Positions 43,373 through 52,448 of a DNA stretch of 64,000 bases are shown one piece after another. The position numbers and the translations under genes are program-made. Under the pieces are notes generated by a model. That model searched no databases and was not told the origin of the DNA. It was given only the letters and a program-made list of their open reading frames with translations. Position 1 is the stretch's first letter. Every line of letters begins with the position of its first letter. The stretch comes from JBGSTR01 sp963707135 (GTDB lineage: Bacteria; Pseudomonadota; Gammaproteobacteria; Chromatiales; Chromatiaceae), in the NCBI GenBank assembly GCA_963707135.1, contig CAVPOY010000043.1:124001-188000 (forward strand), written 5' to 3'.

Positions 43373-44857
43373 TCAGTCCCCTTGGGCGTGACGGTGCGGC
43401 AGCTGGCGGTACTCGGAGCAGCGGCGCGGCGTCGGCACGCCCTTGCCCGGGTTCAAGAGTTCCTTCGGGTCGAAGGCGCGCTTGACCGCCCGGAACTGCT
43501 CGAGCTCCTCGGGACTGAACTGCACGCACATCTGCTGGATCTTCTCGATGCCCACACCGTGCTCGCCGGTGATGGTGCCGCCGACCTCGACGCAGAGCTC
43601 CAGGATGCGGCCGCCCAGCTCCTCGGTTCGCTCCAGCTCACCGGGCTTGTTGGAGTCGAACAGGATCAGCGGGTGCATGTTGCCGTCCCCGGCGTGGAAG
43701 ACGTTCGCCACCGGCAGACCGTACTCCTGCGAGAGTTCCGCGGTGCGTCGTAGCACCTCGGGCAGGGCCCGGCGCGGGATGGTGCCGTCCATGCAGTAGT
43801 AGTCCGGCGATATCCGGCCGACGGCCGGGAAAGCGGACTTGCGCCCCTTCCAGAACCGCATCCGCTCGGCGTCGTCGCGCGAGGTCCGCACCTCGGTGGC
43901 GCCGCTCGCGAGCAGCAGCTCGCGTACGCGCATCACCTGCTCGGACACCTCCTGGTTGGTCCCGTCGATTTCACAGATCAGGATCGCCGCGGCGTCGGTC
44001 GGATAACCCGCGTGCACGAAGTCCTCGGCCGCCTTGATCGCGGGGCCGTCCATCATTTCCAGGCCCGCGGGGATGATCCCGGCCGCGATGATGTCGCCGA
44101 CCGCCTGACCGGCCCGCTCGACGTCGTCGTAGGCGGCGAGCACGGCTTGGGCGCGCTCCGGCATCGGTAGCAGCCGGACGGTGACCTCCACGGTGACGCC
44201 GAGCATGCCCTCCGAGCCCACGAACAGCGCGAGCAGGTCGAGGCCGGACGCGTCCAGCGCCTGGGAGCCGACCTCGACCAGCTCGCCGTCCATGGTCACC
44301 AGCTTTACCGCGAGCAGATTGTGCACCGTGAGGCCGTACTTCAGGCAGTGCACGCCGCCGGCGTTCTCGGCGACATTGCCGCCGATCGTGCAGGCGATCT
44401 GGCTGGAGGGGTCCGGGGCATAGTAGAGCCCGTGGGCGGCGGCCGCCTCGGTGATGGCCAGGTTGCGCACGCCGGGCTCGACGCGCGCCGTACGGGCGAT
44501 CGGGTCGAGTGCCAGGATCCGGTTGAAGCGAGCCAGGCTAAGGACGATGCCTTCGCCCAGCGGCAGGGCGCCGCCCGAGAGCCCCGTTCCGGCGCCCCGC
44601 GCCACGACCGGGATGTCTCGCTCGTGACAAACCCGCAGGACGCGCTGCACCTCCTCGACGGTACGCGGCAGCACCACCAGCAGCGGCAGTTGGCGATAGG
44701 CCGAGAGCCCGTCGCACTCGTAGGGACGGACCTCCTCCTCCTGCTCCAGAACCGAGTCGGCGGGGAGGAAGGCGCGAAGGTCGCGGACCAGCGCGGCGCG
44801 GGTCGAGACCAGGCCGGGGTCGTGGAAGTCTGGGCTTGCGGGCTGCAGTAGGCTCAT
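43373..44857 (-). CDS. glcD: FAD-linked oxidase, glycolate oxidase subunit GlcD-type
   Basis: The 494-residue flavoprotein has an N-terminal FAD-binding-4 domain (LLVVLPRTVEEVQRVLRVC, VVARGAGTGLSGGALP, DPSSQIACTIGGNVAENAGG) and the C-terminal FAD-oxidase domain (VANVFHAGDGNMHPLI, GGTITGEHGVGIEKI). It fits GlcD, which oxidises glycolate or D-lactate; substrate choice among D-2-hydroxyacids cannot be settled by sight. glcE and glcF, normally neighbours, are absent here, so it either works with partners elsewhere or acts alone as a D-lactate-type dehydrogenase. Confidence 0.88.
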   Translation of the reverse strand: MSLLQPASPDFHDPGLVSTRAALVRDLRAFLPADSVLEQEEEVRPYECDGLSAYRQLPLLVVLPRTVEEVQRVLRVCHERDIPVVARGAGTGLSGGALPLGEGIVLSLARFNRILALDPIARTARVEPGVRNLAITEAAAAHGLYYAPDPSSQIACTIGGNVAENAGGVHCLKYGLTVHNLLAVKLVTMDGELVEVGSQALDASGLDLLALFVGSEGMLGVTVEVTVRLLPMPERAQAVLAAYDDVERAGQAVGDIIAAGIIPAGLEMMDGPAIKAAEDFVHAGYPTDAAAILICEIDGTNQEVSEQVMRVRELLLASGATEVRTSRDDAERMRFWKGRKSAFPAVGRISPDYYCMDGTIPRRALPEVLRRTAELSQEYGLPVANVFHAGDGNMHPLILFDSNKPGELERTEELGGRILELCVEVGGTITGEHGVGIEKIQQMCVQFSPEELEQFRAVKRAFDPKELLNPGKGVPTPRRCSEYRQLPHRHAQGD

Positions 44858-44938
44858 TGGACTCGTGGGGCGTCCTCGTATTGTAGGGGCTGATCGATCG
44901 GGGATCCGTGCCTCGGCGACCGGTGTGGGACTGAATTT

Positions 44939-45727
44939 CTAGAGTCGCTCCAATAGCTGTGACTTCTTCGCGACGAACTCTTCCTCGGTAAGTAGGCCCT
45001 TTGCCCTGAGGTCTCCGAGGCGCTCGATGGCGGCGAAGATGTCTGCCTCCTGCGCGCCCATGCCCTTTTGCACCCCTGCCGCCGGCTGAACAGGCTGTCC
45101 ATTGCGGGATACGACGGGCAGGCTTGCCAAATTCAACGTGCCGAGCTGGCTGGAGAAGCCGATTGCGGCTCCGCCGCCCTGCTGTTGGGAGAAGCCCCCG
45201 ATCTGGTGGTCCAGGGTGTCGTAGACCCAGACCTCGCTGCCGGTTTGGACCGCAAGCCGGCGCGCATCGGCGAAATACGCGTAGCGCACGTCGTTTTGGG
45301 AGCCGGTCGCGTTCGGAGTGCCTAGCGAGGCCGGCCACCAGTGGTCTCTGGGGTCGGGCCGGAAAAGGCTGGACTCGGCGCTTGGCGCGCCGGTGGCCTG
45401 GGTCTGCCGCTCCGCGCTGCCCTGGCTCTGGGACTGGAAGCTGCCTGAACGCAGGAACCCCGGCTGGCTTGCGAGCAGATTCGAGATGTCGTTGCACAGG
45501 GCATCGACACGGCCTTTGAGCGAGTTGTTGAACATGTCGCCGAGCATCAACATGCCGCCGCGCATCCACTGGCCCGAGCCTGCGAACTCGGGGTGGTTGA
45601 ACTGGGCCATTGAGCCGTTGCCGTCGCGCACCGCGAACAGCATGTGCGTGACGGCGTCAGTGCTGAAGCCGTGACGCCGCGCGAGATCCTCCGCGGTATG
45701 CTGGCCTTCGGTCGTGAGCTGCTGCAT
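44939..45727 (-). CDS. SHOCT-domain protein, unknown
   Basis: 262 residues from the ATG at 45727 (MQQLTTEGQHTAEDLARRHG); an upstream frame extension to 45877 looks non-coding. The C-terminal 34 residues form a SHOCT domain (IFAAIERLGDLRAKGLLTEEEFVAKKSQLLERL), a short oligomerisation or interaction module. The N-terminal 100 residues (AVTHMLFAVRDGNGSMAQFN, LMLGDMFNNSLKGRV) and a Ser/Gln-rich linker lead to a domain with WVYDTLDHQIGGFSQQQGGG. No signal peptide. Related proteins are annotated only as SHOCT-containing. The convergence of roles with its neighbours is unclear. Confidence 0.7.
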   Translation of the reverse strand: MQQLTTEGQHTAEDLARRHGFSTDAVTHMLFAVRDGNGSMAQFNHPEFAGSGQWMRGGMLMLGDMFNNSLKGRVDALCNDISNLLASQPGFLRSGSFQSQSQGSAERQTQATGAPSAESSLFRPDPRDHWWPASLGTPNATGSQNDVRYAYFADARRLAVQTGSEVWVYDTLDHQIGGFSQQQGGGAAIGFSSQLGTLNLASLPVVSRNGQPVQPAAGVQKGMGAQEADIFAAIERLGDLRAKGLLTEEEFVAKKSQLLERL

Positions 45728-45776
45728 CTGTGTGCTGCCAACGTGAGGTTGTGATGGTAAGGCTATCACAGCGCGG

Positions 45777-46820
45777 TCAGATGATGACCGGGTAGCCCTC
45801 GTCGTCCGGGTCCAGGGCGTCGCGGTACTCCGCGAGCAGTTCGGCGGCCAGGTCCGGCTCGCCGAAGCAGGCGACATGGTAGAGGGCCTCGCCCTCGGTG
45901 ATCAGCGGCAGGTTGGTCCTTCCTACCACAATACCGTCTATCGGGGCGATGACCGGCGTCTCGGTGGACTGGAAGGGGTCGGTGATGACGGCGAGGGTGT
46001 CGCCCTTGGCGACCCGGGCCCCCAACGGCGTCGCGGAAAGCAGAACGCCGCTCTGCCGGGAGCGTACCCAAAGGCTCGAGCGGGCGACCACCGGCTCACG
46101 CGCCGGCGGGTGGTGCGCCGACGGCTTGCCGATCATGTCCAGGTGACGCATGACGCCCAGGATTCCACGGAGGCCGGCCCTTACGGCGAACTCGTTGAAG
46201 CGCAGTGCCTCGCCCGCCTCGAAGACGAGCATCGGGACGCCGCGCTCCTCGGCGGCCGCCCGCAGTGAACCCGGGCGGGTGCCGGCGTCCAGGATCACCG
46301 GCGTGCCGAAGGCGCGTGCCAGCCCCGGCATCGCGTCGCAGGCGGCCAGTCGCGCGCGCACCTGAGGGAGGTTCTCCCGGTGCAGGGCCGCGGTATGCAG
46401 GTCGATCCCGTGGGTCGAGCCGTCGACCACCTCGCTCAACAAGGTCGCCGCGAGCCGCGCGGCCAGTGAGCCGTGGTCCGATCCGGGGAAGCTCCGGTTC
46501 AGGTCGCGTCGGTCCGGGAGGTAGCGGGACTGGCGGATGTACCCGTAGACGTTGACCACCGGTACGGCGATCAGGGTGCCGCGGAGCTGGCGCGGACTCA
46601 GGTGTGAAAGCAGTCTGCGGATGATCTCCACCCCGTTGATCTCGTCCCCGTGCAGCGCGGCCGCCACGAACAGTCGGGGGCCGGGGCGGCGGCCGTTGAC
46701 CAGATGCACCGGCATGAACACCGGCGTCTGGGTGTAGAGGTTGGGTAGCGGGACGTCGACGCGGGTGCGCGTGCCGGCGCCGACCGACCGGCCGGCTATC
46801 ACAACGGGGGCTGCGGTCAT
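45777..46820 (-). CDS. M14-family succinylglutamate desuccinylase/aspartoacylase-like enzyme (rimK-linked)
   Basis: The 347-residue protein has the zinc site of the group: FVAAALHGDEINGVE, with His57 and Glu60, then DRRDLNRSFPGS and HGIDLHTAALHREN giving the third ligand, with VFEAGEALRFNE later. The C-terminal 80 residues form a lipoyl-like barrel (VRSRQSGVLLSATPLGARVAKGDTLAVI). It lies directly downstream of rimK on the same strand (57-base gap), an arrangement frequent in gammaproteobacteria. It may hydrolyse glutamate-containing amides that RimK makes, but this is inference. Confidence 0.88.
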   Translation of the reverse strand: MTAAPVVIAGRSVGAGTRTRVDVPLPNLYTQTPVFMPVHLVNGRRPGPRLFVAAALHGDEINGVEIIRRLLSHLSPRQLRGTLIAVPVVNVYGYIRQSRYLPDRRDLNRSFPGSDHGSLAARLAATLLSEVVDGSTHGIDLHTAALHRENLPQVRARLAACDAMPGLARAFGTPVILDAGTRPGSLRAAAEERGVPMLVFEAGEALRFNEFAVRAGLRGILGVMRHLDMIGKPSAHHPPAREPVVARSSLWVRSRQSGVLLSATPLGARVAKGDTLAVITDPFQSTETPVIAPIDGIVVGRTNLPLITEGEALYHVACFGEPDLAAELLAEYRDALDPDDEGYPVII

Positions 46821-46877
46821 CGTCTCGCGATCTCGGTGGTTGGTTTCGGTTGTCTTCGGGGCCGGCGCGGTCGCCGA

Positions 46878-47783
46878 TCAGGTCTCGACAGGTCGGTGGC
46901 CCTTGCCGGGTACGGTGTGCTTCTCGACGAACGCGACCATCTGACCGGCGATGTCCTTGCCCGTTGCGGCCTCGATGCCCTCGAGCCCGGGCGAGGAGCT
47001 GACCTCCATCACCAGCGGGCCGCGCTCGGAGCGCAGAATGTCCACGCCGGCCACGTTGAGCCCCAGGATACGAGCGGCGCGGATGGCGGTGGACCTCTCC
47101 TGGGGCGTGATCCGGACCAGGCTCGCGGTGCCCCCGCGGTGCAGGTTGGAGCGGAACTCACCTTCTCTCGCCTGGCGCTTCATCGCCGCGACCACCTTGT
47201 CCCCGATCACGAAGCAGCGGATGTCCGCGCCCTGGGATTCCCGGATGTACTCCTGGACCAGGATGTGGGCCCTGAGGCCCATAAAGGCCTCGATCACGCT
47301 CTCGGCCGCCTTATCGGTTTCGGCGAGCACGACGCCGATGCCCCGCGTGCCTTCCAGCAGCTTGATCACCAGCGGCGCGCCGCCGACCATCCTGATCAGG
47401 TCCCGGCTCTCGTCGGGCGCGTGGGCGAACCCGGTGATCGGCAGGCCGATGCCCCGACGCGACAGCAGCTGAAGCGCGCGCAGCTTGTCGCGGGCGCGGG
47501 CGATCGGGACCGAACCGTTGAGCGCGTAGACGCCTGTCATCTCGAACTGGCGCAGCACCGCCGCCCCGTAGAAGGTCACCGAGGCGCCGATGCGCGGGAT
47601 GACGGCGTCGAAACCCTTCAGGCTTTCACCCTTGTAGTGGATCGACGGGGCGTGCGAGGTGACGTTCATGTAACAGCCCAGGATGTCGATCACGCGCGCC
47701 TCGTGGCCGCGCGCGCGTGCTGCCTCGACCAGCCGGCGGGTCGAGAAGATGCGCGGGTCTCGGGAAAGGATGGCGATTCTCAT
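46878..47783 (-). CDS. rimK: RimK-type alpha-L-glutamate ligase
   Basis: RimK is an ATP-grasp ligase that adds glutamates to the C-terminus of ribosomal protein S6 and can make poly-alpha-glutamate. The 301-residue protein has MRIAILSRDPRIFSTRRLVEA, FDAVIPRIGASVTFYG, RARDKLRALQLLSRRGIG, LVIKLLEGTRGIGVVLAET, RCFVIGDKVVAAMKRQA, FRSNLHRGGTA and VMEVSSSPGLEGIE: the full ATP-grasp core and substrate loops. Normal length and spacing. It is upstream of the M14 gene. Confidence 0.95.
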   Translation of the reverse strand: MRIAILSRDPRIFSTRRLVEAARARGHEARVIDILGCYMNVTSHAPSIHYKGESLKGFDAVIPRIGASVTFYGAAVLRQFEMTGVYALNGSVPIARARDKLRALQLLSRRGIGLPITGFAHAPDESRDLIRMVGGAPLVIKLLEGTRGIGVVLAETDKAAESVIEAFMGLRAHILVQEYIRESQGADIRCFVIGDKVVAAMKRQAREGEFRSNLHRGGTASLVRITPQERSTAIRAARILGLNVAGVDILRSERGPLVMEVSSSPGLEGIEAATGKDIAGQMVAFVEKHTVPGKGHRPVET

Positions 47784-47839
47784 TGGAGACGTGCGGTTGC
47801 GGGGCCGGTACCGGGAGTCCGATGGCCGTGGTACGCCTG

Positions 47840-48895
47840 TCAGGTGTTCACGTAGCGATCGATCGCCGCGAGGCGTTCCTTCTCGGCGATCAGCTCCGAG
47901 CGAGGGAACCGTATCAGCAGCAGTACCCGTCCCGGCTGGCCGCGGCGGTATCCGCGCAGGAACTCCAACTCGACCGCGTCGTCGCCACTGGCGGTTTCCT
48001 TGCGGACTATGTTCATCCGGTCGAGCCGGACCCGCTCCAGTTTGGCGCCGCCCAGCCGATCGGGGTGCCTGAGCTCGGTATTCAGACGCTCGAGGTAGTC
48101 GTCCACGGTGGAAAGCCCCTTGCGCGCCTCGGCGAGGTCCTTCTCGAGTTCCAGGATGCGTTTGCCTAGCGCCTCGTAATCGGCCAGATGAGAACCGCCG
48201 CCCTCGCTCACGAAGTCAACCCCGTGAGCCCGCGGCTTGAGGACCTTCTGTTTGAGACGGACGATCCTGAGCCGGTCCTCGAGCTCCGCGATACGCTCTT
48301 CCTGGGCGGTGATGTCCCCGACGGCGATACCGACCAGGGTGTCCATGATCGCGCGCCCGGCGAGCTGGCGGACCTTATCGGGGTCCGGGGCCGGCAGGAC
48401 CACCTCGTGGTTGGCGAAGCTCACCGTCGTCTGGCGCACATCCCGCTGCACCGCGCTCCCCAATAGCTCCATACCGAGCTGCGTGCGGACTTGCGGCATC
48501 GCGAGCAGGAGCGCGTAGCAGTCCCCGGTTTCCAGCGCCGTCTCCTTGACGTAGTGGCGGGCGGCAGGGCTACTCAGCACCCATCGCATGCGCTCGACGC
48601 TGCCGAACAGGGCGTTGATCAGCGGGTCCGTCGCCCAAGTCTGGGGGTCGACCTGCACCGGCCCCGGAATCTGGTCCGCAAGTGCCGCGCACGCGCGCAG
48701 CGAGGCCGCCACCGAGTCGAAAAGCTTGCGCCGATAACCCATGACACCCCGGATGCGCGGGTCCGACTGGTCGACGACGCGTTCGGTCGCCTCGGCGACC
48801 TCACGTTCAAAGAGCTTCTGTTCGGCGCTCCGGACCCTCAGCCGCGACCATTGCTGTTTAATGTAATCTGCGACTTGATCGAATAATTGGCTCAA
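47840..48895 (-). CDS. Unknown cytoplasmic coiled-coil protein
   Basis: 351 residues with no signal peptide. The N-terminal half is mostly helical (RSAEQKLFEREVAEATERVVDQ, VAASLRACAALADQIPG). Residues about 195-225 (ITAQEERIAELEDRLRIVRLKQKV) and 240-275 (LADYEALGKRILELEKDLAEARKGL) are coiled coils. The C-terminus is mixed and basic (RVLLLIRFPRSELIAEKERL). I recognise no family. The gene is 57 bases upstream of rimK on the same strand, with lspA 86 bases further upstream, so it may belong to either transcription unit. Confidence 0.65.
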   Translation of the reverse strand: MSQLFDQVADYIKQQWSRLRVRSAEQKLFEREVAEATERVVDQSDPRIRGVMGYRRKLFDSVAASLRACAALADQIPGPVQVDPQTWATDPLINALFGSVERMRWVLSSPAARHYVKETALETGDCYALLLAMPQVRTQLGMELLGSAVQRDVRQTTVSFANHEVVLPAPDPDKVRQLAGRAIMDTLVGIAVGDITAQEERIAELEDRLRIVRLKQKVLKPRAHGVDFVSEGGGSHLADYEALGKRILELEKDLAEARKGLSTVDDYLERLNTELRHPDRLGGAKLERVRLDRMNIVRKETASGDDAVELEFLRGYRRGQPGRVLLLIRFPRSELIAEKERLAAIDRYVNT

Positions 48896-48981
48896 ACTCC
48901 CTCCTTCGGCGCTCCGCCCGGTGGTGCGCCCATTGTTATTCGCAACACCATGATCCGGCGGGTGTCATCCGCCTCGTCGAC

Positions 48982-49494
48982 TCAGGTCTTTTTGCCTCCC
49001 CGGGCCGGCGCCCCGGCCTCGGATTCGTCGGCGGTCAGGGTCGCGACGAACAGGATCACCACGCCGACGCTGATCGCGCTGTCGGCGATATTGAACGCGG
49101 GCCAGGGATTGAACAGCTCCAGCGGAATGAACGGGAGATACACTTGGATGAAGTCGACAACGTGGCCGAGCACCACCCGGTCGATCAGGTTCCCGACGGC
49201 GCCACCGATGATCAGCGCCAGAGCGGCCGCGAGCCAAGTGGCGTCGCGCCTCAGTCGCGCCAACCAGACGGTCAGCGCGCCGGTCACGGCCAGCGCGAGC
49301 AGGGCGAGCAGCCAGCGCTGCCAGCCGCCCGCGTCGGACAGAAAGCTGAACGCCGCCCCCGTGTTGAACATCAGGGTCAGGTTGAGGTTCGGTACGATCT
49401 CGACCGCCTCGAATGGGCGCAGTCCGGTCATTACAAGCCATTTGGTGGCCTGGTCGGCGGCGACGACCAGAACCGAAATCCAGAGCCAGCGCAT
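48982..49494 (-). CDS. lspA: Lipoprotein signal peptidase II
   Basis: LspA cleaves the signal peptide of prolipoproteins after diacylglyceryl transfer. The start ATG at 49494 (MRWLWISVLVVAADQATK) is preferred to a TTG at 49500. The 170-residue protein has four membrane helices and the two catalytic-Asp blocks GGAVGNLIDRVVLGHVVDFI and FNIADSAISVG, plus LTLMFNTGAAFSFLS. The usual neighbour ileS is absent; here it sits after the V-type ATPase subunit gene. Confidence 0.96.
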   Translation of the reverse strand: MRWLWISVLVVAADQATKWLVMTGLRPFEAVEIVPNLNLTLMFNTGAAFSFLSDAGGWQRWLLALLALAVTGALTVWLARLRRDATWLAAALALIIGGAVGNLIDRVVLGHVVDFIQVYLPFIPLELFNPWPAFNIADSAISVGVVILFVATLTADESEAGAPARGGKKT

Positions 49495-49564
49495 TGTCAA
49501 AAATCTCGTTTGGCGCGCGAAGGCGCGGGTCAGGGGCGCACGATAACGCCTTGACCACGTGGAG

Positions 49565-51430
49565 TCACTGCCGGCCGCGCCGATCCTGCCCGCGGGCGGC
49601 TCGCTGACCCATCCGCGGCGTGCGATCGCCGGTGGGCGCCGCTACGGGCTTCAACGCACGGCCGCCGCCCTCGAAGAAACGCACGAAGAATTCGTAGAGC
49701 ACCAGGCGCGTCGTCTGTACGCTGACGACCATTCCCTCTATCAGGATCACGAGGAGGTTGCCGACTACCAGGACCAGTGCGGCCGCGGCCGTCGAGCTCA
49801 GATCGCCGGCGATGATGACGATCGCCGACTCGAGCGCGGCGTGCGCCAATGCGAAGGCGCCCACGCGGGCGAACGAGAGGGTGTTGAGGAGCAGCTCAAA
49901 GGTGCTCTGCAGCAACTCGCCGAGCCCGGCCGCCAGCACGGTCGGTGAGCGGGCGGACCACAGCCGGTTGCCGGCGCAGAGCACAACCCCGGCCAGGACG
50001 AGCCAGCCTAACCTAGGCTCAAGAAGCACCAGCGCCAGGCCCCAGTAAACGAGGAGCTGAGCGGTATCGGCTAGCAGCTCCGAGCTGCCCTGCCCCCGCC
50101 AGCAGGTCTGAACCGCGTGCAACAGGATACCGAGGCTCAGCACCAGCGCGCCGGCGATCACCGGGACCACCAGCACGGCGAACGGGGCCTCCAGCGGGCT
50201 CAGCCACAGAGGCTCGAGAAAGTGCCCGTAACCGAAGACCTCGCCGTAGACAAAGCCGAAGGCGATCGACGCGAGGCCGCAGTAGACCAGCAGGCGCCAC
50301 AGGTCCGTCCGACGCCGCAGCAGTAGCCCGGTCGCGACGATCAGGATGCCATGGCCGACGTCGCCGCACATATAACCGAACATCAGCGGGACGAGGACCG
50401 CGACCCAGCGGGTCGGGTCGATCTCGGCGCTTCCGGGGGTGCCGACCGCGGTCGTGAACACCTCGAACGGCTTGAGCCAGTCGGGGTTGCGCAGCACCGA
50501 GGGGGAGGGGAGATCCGGTGGCGGCTCGCCGAATTCCAGGGTTCCCCGCACGCCGACGTCTCGCAGCGCCCGATTCAGGGCCTGTTCGTCCGCCGCGCCG
50601 GTCCAGCCGGTGATGCGGCAGCTCTCCGTGTCGCACTGGATTCGGCTCGAGGTCTGCCGGAACCAGTCGATGCGTTCGAGCACGCCGCTCGCGCGCGCCA
50701 GGCCGTGCGCGGCGGCTAGGCGGCGCACCTCCTGCTCGAGCCGTCGAGCCTCGCGGTCCGCGTCGGCGACACGGCGGTCCAAGGACGTGACCCAGTCCGC
50801 CCCGGGTTCGGTGGGACAGTCGGGAAACGGCAGAAGGTTCCCGCCCACCGCCTCCGCTCGCTCGCGGAGCGCCGGCAGGTCCGAACCACGGGCAAGCCCC
50901 AACAGGGCGCGCCGGTCGCCGAAACGCGCCTCGGCGTGCAGGGCGAAGGCCGGTCCGGCGACCTCGGCCGCCGCCGGCAGCAGCAGGCAGTAACCGGCCA
51001 GCACGGGCCCGGCGGTCGCGAGCGTCCGGGGGTCGACCCTTGTGCCGGCCAGGGACGCGGCGACCGGCCGCCAGAGCGCGAGCGCTTCGCGTTCCGCCTC
51101 CAGCTGGGCGAGGCGAGCGAGCAGCGGACCCGCGTCCGCCAGCCAGCGCTCGATCTGGCGCAGGGCCGCCGCGGCGGCCGCCTCGACCGGCAGTTCGCAG
51201 CAGCGCTTCTCGAACGCGGGATCGGGCCAGTGGGGCGCGTAGGCGTCGGCGATTGTCCGGTAGCGGGTTACCGGGTCGCGCAGACGCTCGATCTCGCCGG
51301 CGGGATCCAGGTCTCCGGCCCACTCGAACTGCACCTCGCCCTGGCGGGCAAGGGCTTCCATCGCGTCGTCGGTGTCCTCTCTGGGCACCACGACCTCGAA
51401 CCAGCGCGCTGCTGACGGCCGCAGAGGCAT
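49565..51430 (-). CDS. V-type ATPase subunit I (membrane a-subunit), orphan
   Basis: The start at 51430 follows GGGAGG; a GTG at 51445 is less likely. About 621 residues. The N-terminal 340 residues are hydrophilic and partly coiled coil (REARRLEQEVRRLAA), as in the stator arm of subunit I. From about residue 340 there are seven or so membrane helices with PLMFGYMCGDVGHGIL, SIAFGFVYGEVFGYG, GILLHAVQTCWRG, LSFARVGAFALAHAALESAI and MVVSVQTTRLVLYEFFVRFFEGGG, all features of the V-type 100-116 kDa/I family including the proton-channel Arg region. No other V-ATPase gene is in the window. Partners are presumably elsewhere. Confidence 0.9.
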   Translation of the reverse strand: MPLRPSAARWFEVVVPREDTDDAMEALARQGEVQFEWAGDLDPAGEIERLRDPVTRYRTIADAYAPHWPDPAFEKRCCELPVEAAAAAALRQIERWLADAGPLLARLAQLEAEREALALWRPVAASLAGTRVDPRTLATAGPVLAGYCLLLPAAAEVAGPAFALHAEARFGDRRALLGLARGSDLPALRERAEAVGGNLLPFPDCPTEPGADWVTSLDRRVADADREARRLEQEVRRLAAAHGLARASGVLERIDWFRQTSSRIQCDTESCRITGWTGAADEQALNRALRDVGVRGTLEFGEPPPDLPSPSVLRNPDWLKPFEVFTTAVGTPGSAEIDPTRWVAVLVPLMFGYMCGDVGHGILIVATGLLLRRRTDLWRLLVYCGLASIAFGFVYGEVFGYGHFLEPLWLSPLEAPFAVLVVPVIAGALVLSLGILLHAVQTCWRGQGSSELLADTAQLLVYWGLALVLLEPRLGWLVLAGVVLCAGNRLWSARSPTVLAAGLGELLQSTFELLLNTLSFARVGAFALAHAALESAIVIIAGDLSSTAAAALVLVVGNLLVILIEGMVVSVQTTRLVLYEFFVRFFEGGGRALKPVAAPTGDRTPRMGQRAARGQDRRGRQ

Positions 51431-51809
51431 TCCAACCTCCCGCACCCGGGATACGGCGTCCGGGTGTTGTATGGCTCCGTTCCCCGAAGCCCGCCATGGG
51501 CCTCTGCGAAACGGCTGCCCAACTTCAATTGTAGCCTGGCCGGGGGAGGCCCGACGTCAACATTAGGGCGCTGAAGATCCGTGCCGCGGGATCACGTCTC
51601 GCTGAAAATGTGCGCGCTCGGACGGGCCGGATCTCGCGTCGACCCCATGCAACGGCAGCCCGGCGCGTTCCGTGCCTGCCGTTTGAAAGGGCGGTAGCAG
51701 GCCGAACGCCTCCCAGGCGTCGGTTGCCAGCGCTTGGACGCACGGTTGCAAAGCGCACGGCAGCGCACAGATGTGTCCAGGACAAGTTTCTGTAAACCTG
51801 GGGGTGAGT
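51431..51809. other. Divergent intergenic region
   Basis: About 380 bases between the V-type subunit and the glutathione peroxidase gene, which diverge. No gene seen. It contains no motif I can name. Confidence 0.45.
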
Positions 51810-52355
51810 ATGCGTATTCCCGCGTCGGTTCTTTGCTTGGCCGCTCTCGGTGCAACGGCGTCGGCTGACGCCTCGGACTGTCCGCCCTTGCTCGATCTGG
51901 AAGCCCGCCGGTTGGCGAGCGACGAGGTCGTGAACTTCTGCGATGCGTTCAGGGGCAAGGTTCTCCTGGTGGTAAACACCGCCAGCAAGTGTGGCTTCAC
52001 GCCCCAATATGATGGGCTCGAGGCGCTCTACAGGAAGTACAAGGACCGGGGACTGGTTGTGATCGGCTTTCCGTCCAACGACTTCGCCGGTCAGGAGCCC
52101 GGCACCGAGGAGCAGATCCAGAGCTTCTGCCGGCTGACTTACTCGGTCGAGTTCCCGATGTTCGAAAAGGTCAGCGTTTCGAGCGGCACGGCCGCGCCGT
52201 TGTTCGGTCGACTCGCGGACGCCGGCGCACCCTACCCGAAATGGAACTTCTACAAGTACCTGATCGACCGCGACGGGAACTACGTGGACTACTTCTCGAG
52301 CATCACCACTCCGGATAGCGGCAAGGTCGTGTCGGCCATCGAGGCCTTGCTGTGA
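51810..52355 (+). CDS. Exported glutathione peroxidase
   Basis: The 181-residue protein starts at 51810 with a signal peptide (MRIPASVLCLAALGATASA), so it acts in the periplasm. The GPx fold is clear: peroxidatic Cys in VVNTASKCGFTPQY, Gln-type stretch FPSNDFAGQEPGTEEQIQ, and YPKWNFYKYLID carrying the catalytic Trp/Asn. Cys replaces the selenocysteine of animal enzymes. Many bacterial members use thioredoxin rather than glutathione. It faces the B12-type regulator gene convergently, with 93 bases between stops. Confidence 0.93.
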   Translation: MRIPASVLCLAALGATASADASDCPPLLDLEARRLASDEVVNFCDAFRGKVLLVVNTASKCGFTPQYDGLEALYRKYKDRGLVVIGFPSNDFAGQEPGTEEQIQSFCRLTYSVEFPMFEKVSVSSGTAAPLFGRLADAGAPYPKWNFYKYLIDRDGNYVDYFSSITTPDSGKVVSAIEALL

Positions 52356-52448
52356 GCTCGGGTCGAGTGTGGCGCGACCCTCGACCTGCCTCGCCGATCG
52401 GCCGCGGTAAGCCATCAGCGGTCGGTTGACCACCGCGGCGAGCCGGTA

